Under the pieces are notes generated by a model. The model had not been told where the DNA came from. It saw only the letters and a program-made list of their open reading frames with translations, and made no database searches. This document shows, piece after piece, positions 18,461 to 27,528 of a stretch of 64,000 nucleotides of DNA. Source of the stretch: Cytophagaceae bacterium (GTDB lineage: Bacteria > Bacteroidota > Bacteroidia > Cytophagales > Spirosomataceae). Location: NCBI GenBank assembly GCA_017984215.1, contig JAGOAA010000004.1, positions 86,775 to 150,774 on the forward strand. Direction: 5' to 3'. Position 1 is the stretch's first letter; the number at the start of each line of letters is the position of its first letter. Both the position numbers and the translations under genes were made by a program.

Positions 18461-19285
18461 ATGGCAGAGAATTTAACTTTATTAGCGACTGAATCCACAT
18501 CTCGTTATGAGGATTTAGATAAACAGTCGGTGGATACGTTATTGCGCCAAATCAACGCGGAGGACAAAACGGTACCTTTGGCTGTTGAAAAGGTTATTCC
18601 CAATATTGAAGCGTTGGTGAATCAAATTGTTCCTCGTATGGAGCAAGGCGGGCGCTTATTTTATATTGGTGCAGGTACTTCGGGTCGATTAGGTGTCGTA
18701 GATGCATCGGAATGTCCGCCTACGTATGGCGTCCCGTTTGATATGGTGATTGGGATTATTGCTGGTGGCGATGGGGCGATTCGCAAGGCAGTGGAGAATG
18801 CAGAAGATGATCCGATTCAAGCCTGGAAAGATATGGAAGCTTATGGTATTGGTGCTTTGGATACGGTGATTGGGATTGCAGCATCGGGTCGGACACCTTA
18901 TGTGATAGGTGGTTTGAAGGAAGCGAATGCACAAGGCATATTGACGGGCTGTATTGTTTGTAATGGTGGAAGTCCAATTGCAGCGGAGGCTCAATATCCG
19001 GTCGAAGTGCTCGTTGGGCCTGAATATGTTACAGGTAGCACGCGGATGAAGTCGGGAACCGCTCAAAAGCTTGTCTTGAATATGATATCCACTGCGGTCA
19101 TGATTCGTTTGGGTCGTGTGCGTGGGAATAAGATGGTTGACATGCAATTGAGTAACCATAAATTGGTTTTACGTGCCATTCGCATGGTCTGTGAAGCGAC
19201 AGGCGTTAGTGAAGAAGTAGCGGCTGAATTGCTCGAAAAGCATGGAAGTGTAAGAAATGCGGTAGATTCTGTTCAAAAGGGATAG
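18461..19285 (+). CDS. murQ: N-acetylmuramic acid 6-phosphate etherase
   Basis: 274 residues from the ATG at 18461; upstream in-frame sequence belongs to the M20 gene. MurQ cleaves the lactyl ether of MurNAc-6-P to give GlcNAc-6-P during peptidoglycan recycling. Signatures are TESTSRYEDLD, the SIS-domain loop YIGAGTSGRLGVVDASECPPTYG, IAASGRTPYVIG and the VTGSTRMKSGTAQKL substrate loop. The protein is a little shorter than the roughly 300-residue E. coli form at its C-terminus. It is coupled to the upstream dipeptidase. Confidence 0.95.
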   Translation: MAENLTLLATESTSRYEDLDKQSVDTLLRQINAEDKTVPLAVEKVIPNIEALVNQIVPRMEQGGRLFYIGAGTSGRLGVVDASECPPTYGVPFDMVIGIIAGGDGAIRKAVENAEDDPIQAWKDMEAYGIGALDTVIGIAASGRTPYVIGGLKEANAQGILTGCIVCNGGSPIAAEAQYPVEVLVGPEYVTGSTRMKSGTAQKLVLNMISTAVMIRLGRVRGNKMVDMQLSNHKLVLRAIRMVCEATGVSEEVAAELLEKHGSVRNAVDSVQKG

Positions 19286-19357
19286 AATTTTTCCAAAAAA
19301 AGCTTTAATTTGCCCTTAAATAGGGCTTATCCTCAAAAGTATATACTTAAATAACAT

Positions 19358-19684
19358 ATGAAAACTATCTCTAAATTTATCATGACCGTGGCATTAGGTG
19401 TGGCTGCGTTTGGATTTGAGGCGAAAGCTGAAGATTTTCCGGCTGACATTAAGCCATTGATGCAAAAATACACTTGTTTTGCATGCCACAAAGTAGATGC
19501 TCGTTTAGTGGGTCCTGCTTACAAAGATGTAGCAAAGAAGAAATATTCGGTGGATAAAATCGTCGCGTTGATCGCAAAACCTCAGCCTTCTAATTGGCCT
19601 GGTTATCCTCCAATGGCGCCAATGACCAATGTTCCTAAAGAGGACGCGGTGAAATTAGCGAAGTATATTATTTCATTGAAATAA
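19358..19684 (+). CDS. Small class I cytochrome c (c551/c552-like)
   Basis: 108 residues. A signal peptide of about 24 residues ends in EAKA. The haem-binding motif is C40-FA-C43-H44, with a Met ligand likely in the PPMAPMTNV segment. The mature protein is about 84 residues, as in monohaem c551-type electron carriers of the periplasm. It stands alone between murQ and a bidirectional terminator, so its redox partner cannot be read from context. Confidence 0.9.
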   Translation: MKTISKFIMTVALGVAAFGFEAKAEDFPADIKPLMQKYTCFACHKVDARLVGPAYKDVAKKKYSVDKIVALIAKPQPSNWPGYPPMAPMTNVPKEDAVKLAKYIISLK

Positions 19685-19690
19685 CAAATA

Positions 19691-19724
19691 AAAAAGACCT
19701 CGATGAAAATCGAGGTCTTTTTTT
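19691..19724 (+). terminator. Bidirectional Rho-independent terminator
   Basis: AAAAAGACCTCGAT pairs with ATCGAGGTCTTTTT around GAAA. It lies between the convergent cytochrome c gene and the GNAT gene, whose stop codon is inside the right arm, so it can serve both strands. Confidence 0.88.
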
Positions 19725-20211
19725 AAAGTGTCTTGGTCATCCAAATGTCACATCCATCGTGACCACTATTTCCTAAGGGGCGACTAAGTTTTACGAATCC
19801 TTGTTTTTCGTAGATGGAAACCGCTTTGGAAAGTTCGGGCATCGACTCCAAATAGACTTGCGTATATCCATTTGCTTTTGCCCATTCTATGGATTTTCCC
19901 ATGAGCTTTTTTCCGATTCCCGTACCTCGCATGTCCTTATTGACATAAAGTTTTACGAGTTCGCAGGTTCCTTCAGGTAGGTTTTCTGTGGGAAATATGC
20001 CACATCCGCCTACAAGTTTATTGTTTAGCGTCGCTACGAAATAATAAGATCCCGCCGTTCTGAAAAGTTCAAACAGGGCATCGGTAGTAGGGTCAAAAAA
20101 TACGGTACCGGGTTTGTTCGCTCCAAATTCTGTTAGGGCTGTTCGGATAACTTCCGCTAGCGCTACATTATCTTGAGGTTCAATCGGTCGTATTGCTATG
20201 ACATCCTCCAT
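19723..20211 (-). CDS. GNAT-family N-acetyltransferase
   Basis: 162 residues with the GNAT fold. The acetyl-CoA loop reads VNKDMRGTGIGKKLMG (R/Q-x-x-G-x-G/A form), followed by the typical YLESMPELSKAVSIYEKQGF strand-helix motif. The substrate cannot be inferred. It is transcribed towards the shared terminator and follows a DUF5606 gene by 10 bases, likely in the same transcript. Confidence 0.88.
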   Translation of the reverse strand: MEDVIAIRPIEPQDNVALAEVIRTALTEFGANKPGTVFFDPTTDALFELFRTAGSYYFVATLNNKLVGGCGIFPTENLPEGTCELVKLYVNKDMRGTGIGKKLMGKSIEWAKANGYTQVYLESMPELSKAVSIYEKQGFVKLSRPLGNSGHDGCDIWMTKTL

Positions 20212-20221
20212 GTCAACAGTA

Positions 20222-20722
20222 TTATTTGGTTGCTTTTTTAGCTGCGGGTTTTTTTGCTGCCTTAGGTTCCTTTTCTGCTGTTTCTACTTTCTCAGCTTTC
20301 GGTGCTTTTGCTGCTTTTGCAGGGAAAAGTTCAGGAACATGTGTGAAAAGAATCAGGTACCAGCTTAAGATCTTCTTGATATCCGAAGCGAAAACGCGGT
20401 CAGAATCATAGTTGGGAACTACATCCGCAATGATGGCAAATAATTCTGCATCAGCTGCTTTTTTAGGCTCTAATGGCAATATACCATTGAATTTTGCATG
20501 GATTTGTAAAAACAAATCAGCTAAAGGTAGGGTGCTGTCTTGGTGATCAGCTAGGTAAAGCGAAATGTCTTTCAAGACAGAAATTCTTGTTTGGCCGCCT
20601 ACGACTGATTTTTGTTTGGCTGCGTCGAGTGTTTCAACGATTACACCTGTACGGGTAGGTTTTAACACTTTAAACAATCCGGGTTTACCAGAAATGTGCG
20701 CAACTTCGTTTAATAATTCCAT
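20222..20722 (-). CDS. DUF5606-like protein with lysine/alanine-rich tail
   Basis: 166 residues. The N-terminal part (ISGKPGLFKVLKPTRTGVIVE) and the following helix-rich region match the DUF5606 pattern seen in Bacteroidota, whose function is unknown. The last about 30 residues are a Lys/Ala/Pro/Glu repeat tail (KAAKKPAAKKATK) resembling histone H1-like tails, which suggests, but does not prove, nucleic-acid contact. It lies between engB and the GNAT gene on the minus strand. Confidence 0.72.
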   Translation of the reverse strand: MELLNEVAHISGKPGLFKVLKPTRTGVIVETLDAAKQKSVVGGQTRISVLKDISLYLADHQDSTLPLADLFLQIHAKFNGILPLEPKKAADAELFAIIADVVPNYDSDRVFASDIKKILSWYLILFTHVPELFPAKAAKAPKAEKVETAEKEPKAAKKPAAKKATK

Positions 20723-20753
20723 GTGTTTATAGCTAATGATGGCTGCAAAAGTA

Positions 20754-21371
20754 TTAAGATTTCCCTATTTTATAAGGAGATGTTTGAATTAATTCAGCGA
20801 TGTTCGCTAAAATTTCTTCCCTCCCAACGTGTTTTTCGGCCGATGTAATGAATATTTCGGGTAATTCATCCCACATGTCAAGTAGGAAATTTTTATAGAT
20901 ATCGACGCTTTCGTTGACCTGTTTTTGAGAAAGTTTATCTGCTTTCGTAAATACGATATGAAAGGGGATTTCATGTTCAACCATGCGACTCATGAATTCG
21001 ATATCGACCGCTTGTGGTTTCAAGCGGATGTCGATGAGCACAAATAAACAGGTTAGGTTTTCGCGATGAATTAAATAATCAAAGATCATTTTTTCGAATT
21101 CACGTCGCTTTTCCTTACTCACTTTGGCGAATCCATATCCAGGCAAATCGACTAAATACCATTTTTCATCAATCATGAAGTGATTAATGAGTTGGGTTTT
21201 ACCAGGTGTTTGTGAGGTTTTGGCAAGTCCTTTATGGAATGTCAACGAATTAATTAGCGATGACTTACCTACGTTGGAGCGGCCAATAAATGCAAATTCT
21301 GGAAAACGCGCTGGTGGGCAAGTTTTGAAGTCGGTGTTGCTGGTAATGAAGCGGGCGATGAGTTGTGACAT
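20754..21371 (-). CDS. engB: Ribosome biogenesis GTPase EngB/YihA
   Basis: 205 residues. GTPase motifs are clear: G1 GRSNVGKSSLIN, G2-region Thr in SQTPGKTQLINHF, G3 DLPGYGFAKV, G4 FTKADKLS and a G5-like TSAEK. The EngB family acts in late large-subunit assembly and is usually essential. It heads the engB-DUF5606-GNAT set on the minus strand. Immediately upstream lies the 13.5-copy heptamer array, 33 bases from its start codon, which may lie in its promoter. Confidence 0.95.
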   Translation of the reverse strand: MSQLIARFITSNTDFKTCPPARFPEFAFIGRSNVGKSSLINSLTFHKGLAKTSQTPGKTQLINHFMIDEKWYLVDLPGYGFAKVSKEKRREFEKMIFDYLIHRENLTCLFVLIDIRLKPQAVDIEFMSRMVEHEIPFHIVFTKADKLSQKQVNESVDIYKNFLLDMWDELPEIFITSAEKHVGREEILANIAELIQTSPYKIGKS

Positions 21372-21403
21372 AGGTGTGAATTGAAATACAAAGGTAGGGA
21401 AAA

Positions 21404-21498
21404 TAGTCGCTAGTCGCTAGTCGCTAGTCGCTAGTCGCTAGTCGCTAGTCGCTAGTCGCTAGTCGCTAGTCGCTAGTCGCTAGTCGCTAGTCGCTAGT
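21404..21498. repeat. Perfect heptamer array (TAGTCGC)13.5
   Basis: Thirteen exact copies of TAGTCGC plus TAGT, 95 bp in all. Read on the other strand the unit is GACTAGC. It is located between engB and the S23 gene, and its inverted, degenerate counterpart lies on the other side of S23 at 21966-22030. An exact array of this length is expected to be prone to copy-number change. Confidence 0.97.
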
Positions 21499-21538
21499 GT
21501 AAAATAGATTATAAGTTACACAATAGGTTTCGTTATAA

Positions 21539-21546
21539 TAAATTTG
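21539..21546 (+). promoter_or_regulatory. Candidate -7 element for the S23 gene
   Basis: TAAATTTG matches TAnnTTTG and lies 35 bases upstream of the ATG at 21582; the alternative ATG at 21570 would leave a shorter leader. No clear TTG at the -33 distance. Confidence 0.4.
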
Positions 21547-21581
21547 AAATTTCGTCAACGAACATTTTAATGTTAACCACT

Positions 21582-21962
21582 ATGAAAATTAAAAAATTTG
21601 ATGATTTAATGGTTTGGCAAAAATCGGTTGAACTTACGATTAGTATATATGCAAGTTTGGAATTGATTAATGACTTTGGGTTAAAGAATCAGATTCAGCG
21701 GGCATCTTTGTCAATTTCGAATAATATAGCTGAAGGTTTTGAGCGTGGAAGTGATCGTGATTTTAAACGTTTTTTATACATCGCTCAGGGCTCATGTAGC
21801 GAAGTTAAGTCCATGCTTTATGTGGCTACTCGCCTAAATTATTTAAAAAATGAATCGTACATCACCTTGAATCATCAAGTGACCGAAATCGGTAAAATGC
21901 TTTTTGGGTTATCTAATTCTTTGTCAGATGGTTCTACTCGGAATTTTCGAAATCCTAAATAG
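21582..21962 (+). CDS. Four-helix-bundle protein, S23/IVP family
   Basis: 126 residues from the ATG at 21582 (another ATG at 21570 adds four residues). The sequence DDLMVWQKSVELTISIYA, RASLSISNNIAEGFERGS and FLYIAQGSCSEVKSML is characteristic of the S23 family, first found encoded in intervening sequences of 23S rRNA genes and related to Avd accessory proteins of diversity-generating retroelements. No rRNA or reverse transcriptase is nearby. The gene is bracketed by inverted heptamer arrays, which suggests it belongs to a small dispersed element. Biochemical role unknown. Confidence 0.9.
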   Translation: MKIKKFDDLMVWQKSVELTISIYASLELINDFGLKNQIQRASLSISNNIAEGFERGSDRDFKRFLYIAQGSCSEVKSMLYVATRLNYLKNESYITLNHQVTEIGKMLFGLSNSLSDGSTRNFRNPK

Positions 21963-21965
21963 AAC

Positions 21966-22030
21966 GACTAGCGACTTGTGACTAGTGACTGATGACTAGT
22001 GACTAGCGACTGATGACTAGTGACTAGCGA
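21966..22030. repeat. Degenerate heptamer array (GACTAGC/GACTAGT/GACTGAT), inverted relative to 21404
   Basis: Nine consecutive 7-bp units: GACTAGC, GACTTGT, GACTAGT, GACTGAT, GACTAGT, GACTAGC, GACTGAT, GACTAGT, GACTAGC, then GA. The orientation is opposite to the perfect array at 21404-21498. It begins four bases after the S23 stop and ends 24 bases before hemE. Confidence 0.95.
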
Positions 22031-22054
22031 ATTTTTTCTTAACTTTACATCCGT

Positions 22055-23086
22055 ATGGAAAAACTACAAAACGACCTAATCCTTCGTGCTGCGCAAGGCC
22101 TTCCTGTAGAACGCGTCCCTGTTTGGGTGATGCGACAAGCGGGTCGAATTTTACCTGAATACCGTGAAGTTCGTGCGAAAGCCGGATCTTTTATTGGTCT
22201 AGCGACTAATCCCGAGATGGCGGCCGAAGTGACGATCCAACCGGTCGATCGCTTTGGTGTGGATGCAGCGATTATTTTCTCTGATATTTTGGTTGTTCCC
22301 GAAGCCATGGGATTACCCTATTTGATGGAAGAGCAAAAAGGTCCTGTATTTCCCGATGTCATTCGGTCGAAAGCCGATTTAGCCAAAATCCGCGATGCGA
22401 ATCCAGAAGAGGATTTGAAATACGTTTTGGATGCGATTAAAATAGTCAAAAAGGAATTAGCAGGTCGCGTACCCTTAATCGGTTTTGCTGGAGCGCCATT
22501 TACCATTTTTTGTTACATGGTGGAAGGAAAAGGTTCAAAAACCTTCTCCCAAGCCAAAAAAATGCTCTACGCAGAACCCGAATTGGCACATGCTTTGTTG
22601 CAGAAAATTACTGATTCAACCATCGCTTATTTGAAAGCACAGGTTGCAGCGGGTGCGAATTTGTTGCAAATCTTTGATTCATGGGCAGGTATTTTATCGC
22701 CCGTTCAATACAGTGCATTTTCAACACCCTATCTAAAACAGATTTGTGATGCCATTCAAGATGTTCCTGTTACCCTTTTTGCCAAGGGTGCCTTCTTCGC
22801 CCGCGAAGAGATGGCTCAACTGAATTGTGCGACAATAGGTCTCGATTGGAATATGGACATTGCTGAATCACGTAAATTGGTCGGCCCAAATAAAACCCTT
22901 CAAGGAAATCTAGATCCTTGTGCCCTCTATGGCGATTTCAAAACCGTTGAAGCCGAAACGAAGGCGATGTTGAAGGCTTTTGGTACCCAACGTTACATTG
23001 CGAATTTAGGGCATGGTGTTTATCCGGATATTCACCCAGATAAGGTTCAATGCTTCGTGGATACGATTCAAAATTATCAAGCATAA
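22055..23086 (+). CDS. hemE: Uroporphyrinogen decarboxylase
   Basis: 343 residues, the typical length. Converts uroporphyrinogen III to coproporphyrinogen III in haem synthesis. Motifs are the N-terminal [17 protein letters not shown], the [10 protein letters not shown] segment with a catalytic Asp nearby, [16 protein letters not shown], and a C-terminal [13 protein letters not shown]. It is a single gene between the degenerate heptamer array and a strong terminator; the array lies where its promoter would be expected. Confidence 0.97.
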   Translation: MEKLQNDLILRAAQGLPVERVPVWVMRQAGRILPEYREVRAKAGSFIGLATNPEMAAEVTIQPVDRFGVDAAIIFSDILVVPEAMGLPYLMEEQKGPVFPDVIRSKADLAKIRDANPEEDLKYVLDAIKIVKKELAGRVPLIGFAGAPFTIFCYMVEGKGSKTFSQAKKMLYAEPELAHALLQKITDSTIAYLKAQVAAGANLLQIFDSWAGILSPVQYSAFSTPYLKQICDAIQDVPVTLFAKGAFFAREEMAQLNCATIGLDWNMDIAESRKLVGPNKTLQGNLDPCALYGDFKTVEAETKAMLKAFGTQRYIANLGHGVYPDIHPDKVQCFVDTIQNYQA

Positions 23087-23120
23087 AAAAAGGCCTCGCG
23101 ATGAACGAGGCCTTTTTTTT
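23085..23120 (+). terminator. Bidirectional terminator between hemE and guaB
   Basis: AAAAAAGGCCTCG (to 23098) pairs with CGAGGCCTTTTTTT (from 23106). It lies between the convergent hemE and guaB genes and has A/T runs on both sides, so it suits both. Confidence 0.9.
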
Positions 23121-23137
23121 ATGTATTAGCTAGAAAC

Positions 23138-24607
23138 TTATTTCGCTGAATAGTTTGGCGCTTCCTTCGAGATGCTCACATCATGTGGGTGACTTTCTTT
23201 CACACCTGCTGAAGTGATTTTTACGAATTTGGCTTGTTGCATCGCTTCGATGGAAGCGGCACCGCAATAACCCATACCCGCTTTTAATCCGCCAACCATT
23301 TGGTAAAGGATTTCTGTCACGGAACCTTTGAACGGTACCCGACCTACAATGCCTTCTGGAACTAATTTTTTGATATCATCTTCTGCATCTTGGAAATAAC
23401 GATCTTTCGATCCATCCTCCATGGCCTCTAATGAACCCATGCCGCGGTATGATTTGAATTTACGTCCTTCCAAAATGATCATCTCACCTGGCGCTTCGTC
23501 AGTTCCCGCTAGTAATGATCCCATCATGACCGTGCTTGCACCTCCTGCGATGGCTTTCGCCACATCACCTGAATAACGAATACCGCCGTCGGCAATAACA
23601 GGTACGTCAAATCCTTGCAAGGCTTTCGCAGCTTCGTACACGGCGGTTAATTGTGGCATACCCACACCCGCAATGATACGCGTTGTACAAATACTTCCTG
23701 GACCAACTCCCACTTTCACGGCATCGGCTCCGGCTTTCGCCAAGGCAACAGCTGCTTCACCGGTTGCGATGTTTCCCACAATGACGTCAAGCTTAGGGAA
23801 TGATTTTTTAACTGATTTCAACGCGTCGATGACGCCTTTGGAATGTCCGTGCGCCGTATCGATGCTGATGACATCTACGCCAACATTCACCAATGCCTGC
23901 ACGCGATCCAATAAATCAGGTGTAACGCCCACCGCAGCGCCTACGCGTAAACGGCCTAGGGGATCTTTCGATGCCAAAGGATGCGACTTGCGTTTTAAAA
24001 TATCTTTATAGGTAATCAAACCGATCAATTTGCCATTTTTATCAATGATGGGCAATTTCTCGATTTTGTATTCTTGCAAAATGCTCTCGGCTTCTTCCAT
24101 GCTAATGCCTTCCTTCGCCGTGATCAAATTGTCTTTGGTCATGATTTCAGCTACTGGGCGCGCCGTTTGCTTTTGGAAACGCAAATCGCGGTTGGTTAAT
24201 ATCCCCACCAAATGACCTTTATCGTCAATCACGGGAATACCACCAATTTTGAATTCCTTCATGATGCGCTGTGCATCACCTAAGGTTTGGTTGTCTTTTA
24301 AGGTAACGGGATCAATGATCATGCCCGACTCAGAACGCTTCACCTTACGAACCTGTGCGGCTTGTTGGTCAATCGTCATGTTCTTGTGAATGATTCCAAT
24401 ACCTCCCTCTTGTGCTAAGGCGATAGCCAAGTCGGCTTCCGTCACGGTATCCATCGCTGCTGAAACGATTGGGATGTTCAATGTGATGTTACGTGTTAAA
24501 CGGGATTGCGTGCTTACTTCACGAGGTAACACCTCTGAATAAGCAGGTAATAACAATACGTCATCGTATGTTAGCGCCTCAAAAAGAAATTTGTTGGAAT
24601 CGAGCAT
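23138..24607 (-). CDS. guaB: IMP dehydrogenase
   Basis: 489 residues, normal length. Oxidises IMP to XMP, the committing step to GMP. A TIM barrel is interrupted by a tandem CBS pair (about residues 95-215). The active-site loop [16 protein letters not shown] holds the catalytic Cys, and the mobile flap [10 protein letters not shown] is present. It ends at the terminator shared with hemE. A TAATTTTG -7-like element lies about 50 bases upstream. Confidence 0.97.
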   Translation of the reverse strand: MLDSNKFLFEALTYDDVLLLPAYSEVLPREVSTQSRLTRNITLNIPIVSAAMDTVTEADLAIALAQEGGIGIIHKNMTIDQQAAQVRKVKRSESGMIIDPVTLKDNQTLGDAQRIMKEFKIGGIPVIDDKGHLVGILTNRDLRFQKQTARPVAEIMTKDNLITAKEGISMEEAESILQEYKIEKLPIIDKNGKLIGLITYKDILKRKSHPLASKDPLGRLRVGAAVGVTPDLLDRVQALVNVGVDVISIDTAHGHSKGVIDALKSVKKSFPKLDVIVGNIATGEAAVALAKAGADAVKVGVGPGSICTTRIIAGVGMPQLTAVYEAAKALQGFDVPVIADGGIRYSGDVAKAIAGGASTVMMGSLLAGTDEAPGEMIILEGRKFKSYRGMGSLEAMEDGSKDRYFQDAEDDIKKLVPEGIVGRVPFKGSVTEILYQMVGGLKAGMGYCGAASIEAMQQAKFVKITSAGVKESHPHDVSISKEAPNYSAK

Positions 24608-24652
24608 GGCAAATAATTTGATGGAGTGTAAGAACTACTCTTATTTGCCGGA

Positions 24653-24660
24653 CAAAATTA
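24653..24660 (-). promoter_or_regulatory. Candidate -7 element for guaB
   Basis: Minus strand TAATTTTG followed by TCC, about 46 bases upstream of the guaB start, fits TAnnTTTG. No good -33 TTG is seen. The 24608-24806 interval is AT-rich and shared with the divergent nuo operon; a small GGCTT/AAGCC hairpin lies at 24783-24800 just before the nuoA start. Confidence 0.4.
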
Positions 24661-24806
24661 CAGGATTTTTTTGATTTTTTTGTACCTGCTTGAAAAAATA
24701 CTTGTTTCGTGAAATAGGCGGCTAAATGCCTGTGATTTTTTCATTAAAAATCTGAAATTTTAGATTTTATACAGTAAATTGCGGCTTCATTTTTTAAGCC
24801 TTTGTA

Positions 24807-25175
24807 ATGAACTATCAACCTCAAGATTTTCTGCCGATATTCGTTCAGCTCTTGGCAGCATTAGCCTTTATTTTTGCAACGATGTTTGCGACACACTCCT
24901 TGGGTCCTAAGCGGCATTCGGCGAAGAAGGATGATACCTTCGAATGTGGGATTGAATCCATTGGTGATGCGCGTACGCCTATTTCCGTTAAGTATTTTTT
25001 AGTGGCGATTTTGTTCGTGCTATTCGATATTGAAATCGTATTTATGTACCCTTGGGCGGTTAATTTCCGCGAATTATCCTGGAATGGCTTTTATGACATG
25101 CTCGTATTTATGGGTTTGTTGTTGGCAGGTTTCGTTTATGTGATCAAAAAAGGAATTTTAAAGTGGGAAAAATAA
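24807..25175 (+). CDS. nuoA: NADH-quinone oxidoreductase subunit A
   Basis: 122 residues with three membrane helices. Membrane-arm subunit of respiratory complex I next to the quinone site. The family loop with Cys and acidic residues is visible (KKDDTFECGIESIGDARTPISVKYFLVAILFVLFD, quoted in part: TFECGIESIGDA). First gene of nuoA-J on the plus strand, divergent from guaB. Confidence 0.95.
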   Translation: MNYQPQDFLPIFVQLLAALAFIFATMFATHSLGPKRHSAKKDDTFECGIESIGDARTPISVKYFLVAILFVLFDIEIVFMYPWAVNFRELSWNGFYDMLVFMGLLLAGFVYVIKKGILKWEK

Positions 25176-25222
25176 ACATATTGGCTTAGCCAAAGTTTAT
25201 GTATTCAACAGACAGATAAGAT

Positions 25223-25771
25223 ATGAGTAATTCAACGGTTCAAGTTGCAGAAGCGCCTCCAGGAGTGGAAGGAGCTGGTTTTTTCGCAACAAGTTTAGAT
25301 AGTTTGGTCGGATTAGCGCGTGCTAATTCCTTGTGGCCATTGCCTTTCGCGACGTCTTGTTGCGGGATTGAGTTTATGTCCACGATGGCATCCCATTATG
25401 ATATTGGTCGTTTTGGTGCGGAGCGTTTAAGCTTTTCAGCACGTCAGGCGGATGTTTTGATGGTGATGGGAACGATCTCCAAGAAAATGGCACCGGTGGT
25501 TAAGCAGGTGTATTTGCAGATGGCTGAGCCTCGTTGGGTGCTTTCGGTAGGAGCTTGCGCTTGTTCAGGAGGTATTTTTGATACCTATTCTGTTTTGCAA
25601 GGCATCGACCGTATCATCCCTGTGGATGTATATGTGCCGGGTTGCCCACCACGTCCCGAGCAAATTTTGGATGGCTTTATGCAAATCCAAGAATTGGCTA
25701 AAAACGAAACGACACGCCGTAGAAACGAGCCAGAGTACAAGGCTTTGTTGGCATCTTACGGTATAGAATAA
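25223..25771 (+). CDS. nuoB: NADH-quinone oxidoreductase subunit B
   Basis: 182 residues. Carries the N2 [4Fe-4S] cluster that passes electrons to quinone. The cluster cysteines are in [20 protein letters not shown] and [10 protein letters not shown]. It lies 47 bases after nuoA and 5 bases before nuoC. The N-terminal extension before [11 protein letters not shown] is short and Pro/Glu rich, as is common. Confidence 0.97.
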   Translation: MSNSTVQVAEAPPGVEGAGFFATSLDSLVGLARANSLWPLPFATSCCGIEFMSTMASHYDIGRFGAERLSFSARQADVLMVMGTISKKMAPVVKQVYLQMAEPRWVLSVGACACSGGIFDTYSVLQGIDRIIPVDVYVPGCPPRPEQILDGFMQIQELAKNETTRRRNEPEYKALLASYGIE

Positions 25772-25776
25772 CAAGC

Positions 25777-26277
25777 ATGGAGAATCAACAAATAACAGAT
25801 GCCTTAGTTGCGCAATTTGGTGCGGAGGCTGTATATGGTGTGACAGAGTCGCATGGTATTCTGCAATACACAACGGGTGTAGAAAACATCGTACCGATGT
25901 TACACTTTTTGTATGCGCATCCTGTTTTTAAATTTCAGTTTTTAACTGATTTGGCAGGTATTCATTTTCCAGATGCCAAAGGGCAAGAATTAGGCGTGAT
26001 TTATCATGTGCACAGTTTGGAAAACAATGTGCGTTTGATGATTAAGGCCTATGCGCCGATTGAAGCCCCTAATTTCCCAACGATCACCGGCTTATTTGCT
26101 GCAGCCAATTGGATGGAGCGTGAGGCATTTGATTTTTACGGAATCTTGTTTGATGGTCATCCCAACTTGACTCGTATCTTGAATATGGACGAGATGGATT
26201 ACCATCCGATGCGTAAGGAATATCCCTTAGAGGATGCGACGCGTCATGATAAAATTGATGAATTATTTGGACGATAA
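25777..26277 (+). CDS. nuoC: NADH-quinone oxidoreductase subunit C
   Basis: 166 residues. Peripheral-arm subunit equivalent to the 30-kDa mitochondrial protein. The signature block MEREAFDFYGILFDGHPNLTRI, quoted as EREAFDFYGI and FDGHPNLTRIL, and YHPMRKEYPLE at the end are diagnostic. NuoC and NuoD are separate genes here, unlike the E. coli fusion. It starts 5 bases after nuoB. Confidence 0.96.
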   Translation: MENQQITDALVAQFGAEAVYGVTESHGILQYTTGVENIVPMLHFLYAHPVFKFQFLTDLAGIHFPDAKGQELGVIYHVHSLENNVRLMIKAYAPIEAPNFPTITGLFAAANWMEREAFDFYGILFDGHPNLTRILNMDEMDYHPMRKEYPLEDATRHDKIDELFGR

Positions 26278-26289
26278 AAGCGACAAAGC

Positions 26290-27525
26290 ATGTCAGAAGT
26301 AGCCTTAGTAAATAACCCTAATGTAGGTTTAGATAAGACGCAAAAGGGCGGGCCTTATGTAAATGAGCTATCAACGCTTAATTTAGGTCCTACACACCCT
26401 GCCACACACGGTATTTTCCAAAACATCTTAACGATGGATGGCGAGACGATTGTGGATGCCGAGCAAACCGTGGGATATATCCACCGTGCATTTGAGAAAA
26501 TTGCCGAGCGTCGTCCCTTTTATCAAATAACGACCTTAACAGACCGGATGAACTATTGTTCAGCACCTATTAATAACATGGGCTGGCACATGACGGTTGA
26601 GAAATTATTAGGCATTGAAGTTCCTAAGCGTGCGCAATACATGCGTGTGATTATGATGGAGCTAGCTCGATTAACGGATCACATTGTATGTAATTCAATT
26701 TTGGCAGTAGATACGGGAGCCTTAACCGGTTTCTTGTATGTGTACCAATGGCGCGAGTTTATCTACGAGATTTATGAGGAAATGTGCGGTGCGCGTTTAA
26801 CAACGAACATGGGACGTTTTGGTGGTATGGAGCGTGATTTTACGCCTGTAGCCATCGAGAAAATCAATAAATTATTGAAAGAATTACCTGCAGCATTAAA
26901 GGAGTTCGAAGGATTGGTGATGCGTAATCGTATTTTCATGGATCGTACACAAAATGTGGGCGGTATTTCTGCGGAACGGGCATTGAATTACGGATTTACA
27001 GGTCCGAATTTACGTGCTGCAGGAGTTGATTACGATGTACGTGCGATGAATCCGTATTCTTCGTATGAAGATTTCGAATTTGATGTGCCGGTAGGAACGA
27101 AGGGAGATACCTATGATCGTTTCTTGGTTCGTGAGGAAGAGATGTGGCAAAGTTTGCGCATCATCCAACAAGCGATGGATAATTTGCCGGAAGGTCCGTA
27201 TCACGCGGATGCACCTCATTATTATTTGCCAGACAAACAAGACGTTTACCACAACATGGAGGCATTAATCTATCACTTTAAAATTGTGATGGGTGAAATC
27301 GATGCACCCGTAGGTGAAGTTTACCATTCGGTTGAGGGTGGAAACGGTGAATTAGGATTCTATTTGGTTTCTGACGGAGGGCGTACGCCATATCGTTTGA
27401 AATTCCGCCGACCAGGTTATATATATTACCAAGCTTTCCCTGAAATGATTAAGGGAACGACCTTATCAGATGCGATCGTAACGATGTCATCAATGAACGT
27501 AATTGCAGGAGAGTTAGATACTTAA
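26290..27525 (+). CDS. nuoD: NADH-quinone oxidoreductase subunit D
   Basis: 411 residues, equivalent to the 49-kDa subunit that lines the quinone pocket with NuoB. Motifs are LGPTHPATHGIFQN near the start (quinone-site His), GYIHRAFEKIAE, the NNMGWHMTVEKLLGIEVP helix and a C-terminal VEGGNGELGFY. It starts 12 bases after nuoC and is followed 3 bases later by nuoE. Confidence 0.97.
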   Translation: MSEVALVNNPNVGLDKTQKGGPYVNELSTLNLGPTHPATHGIFQNILTMDGETIVDAEQTVGYIHRAFEKIAERRPFYQITTLTDRMNYCSAPINNMGWHMTVEKLLGIEVPKRAQYMRVIMMELARLTDHIVCNSILAVDTGALTGFLYVYQWREFIYEIYEEMCGARLTTNMGRFGGMERDFTPVAIEKINKLLKELPAALKEFEGLVMRNRIFMDRTQNVGGISAERALNYGFTGPNLRAAGVDYDVRAMNPYSSYEDFEFDVPVGTKGDTYDRFLVREEEMWQSLRIIQQAMDNLPEGPYHADAPHYYLPDKQDVYHNMEALIYHFKIVMGEIDAPVGEVYHSVEGGNGELGFYLVSDGGRTPYRLKFRRPGYIYYQAFPEMIKGTTLSDAIVTMSSMNVIAGELDT

Positions 27526-27528
27526 GAC

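Noticed and set aside
21404..21498. Possible CRISPR array
   Set aside because: Units are 7 bp without unique spacers, and no cas genes occur in the window; it is a simple tandem repeat.
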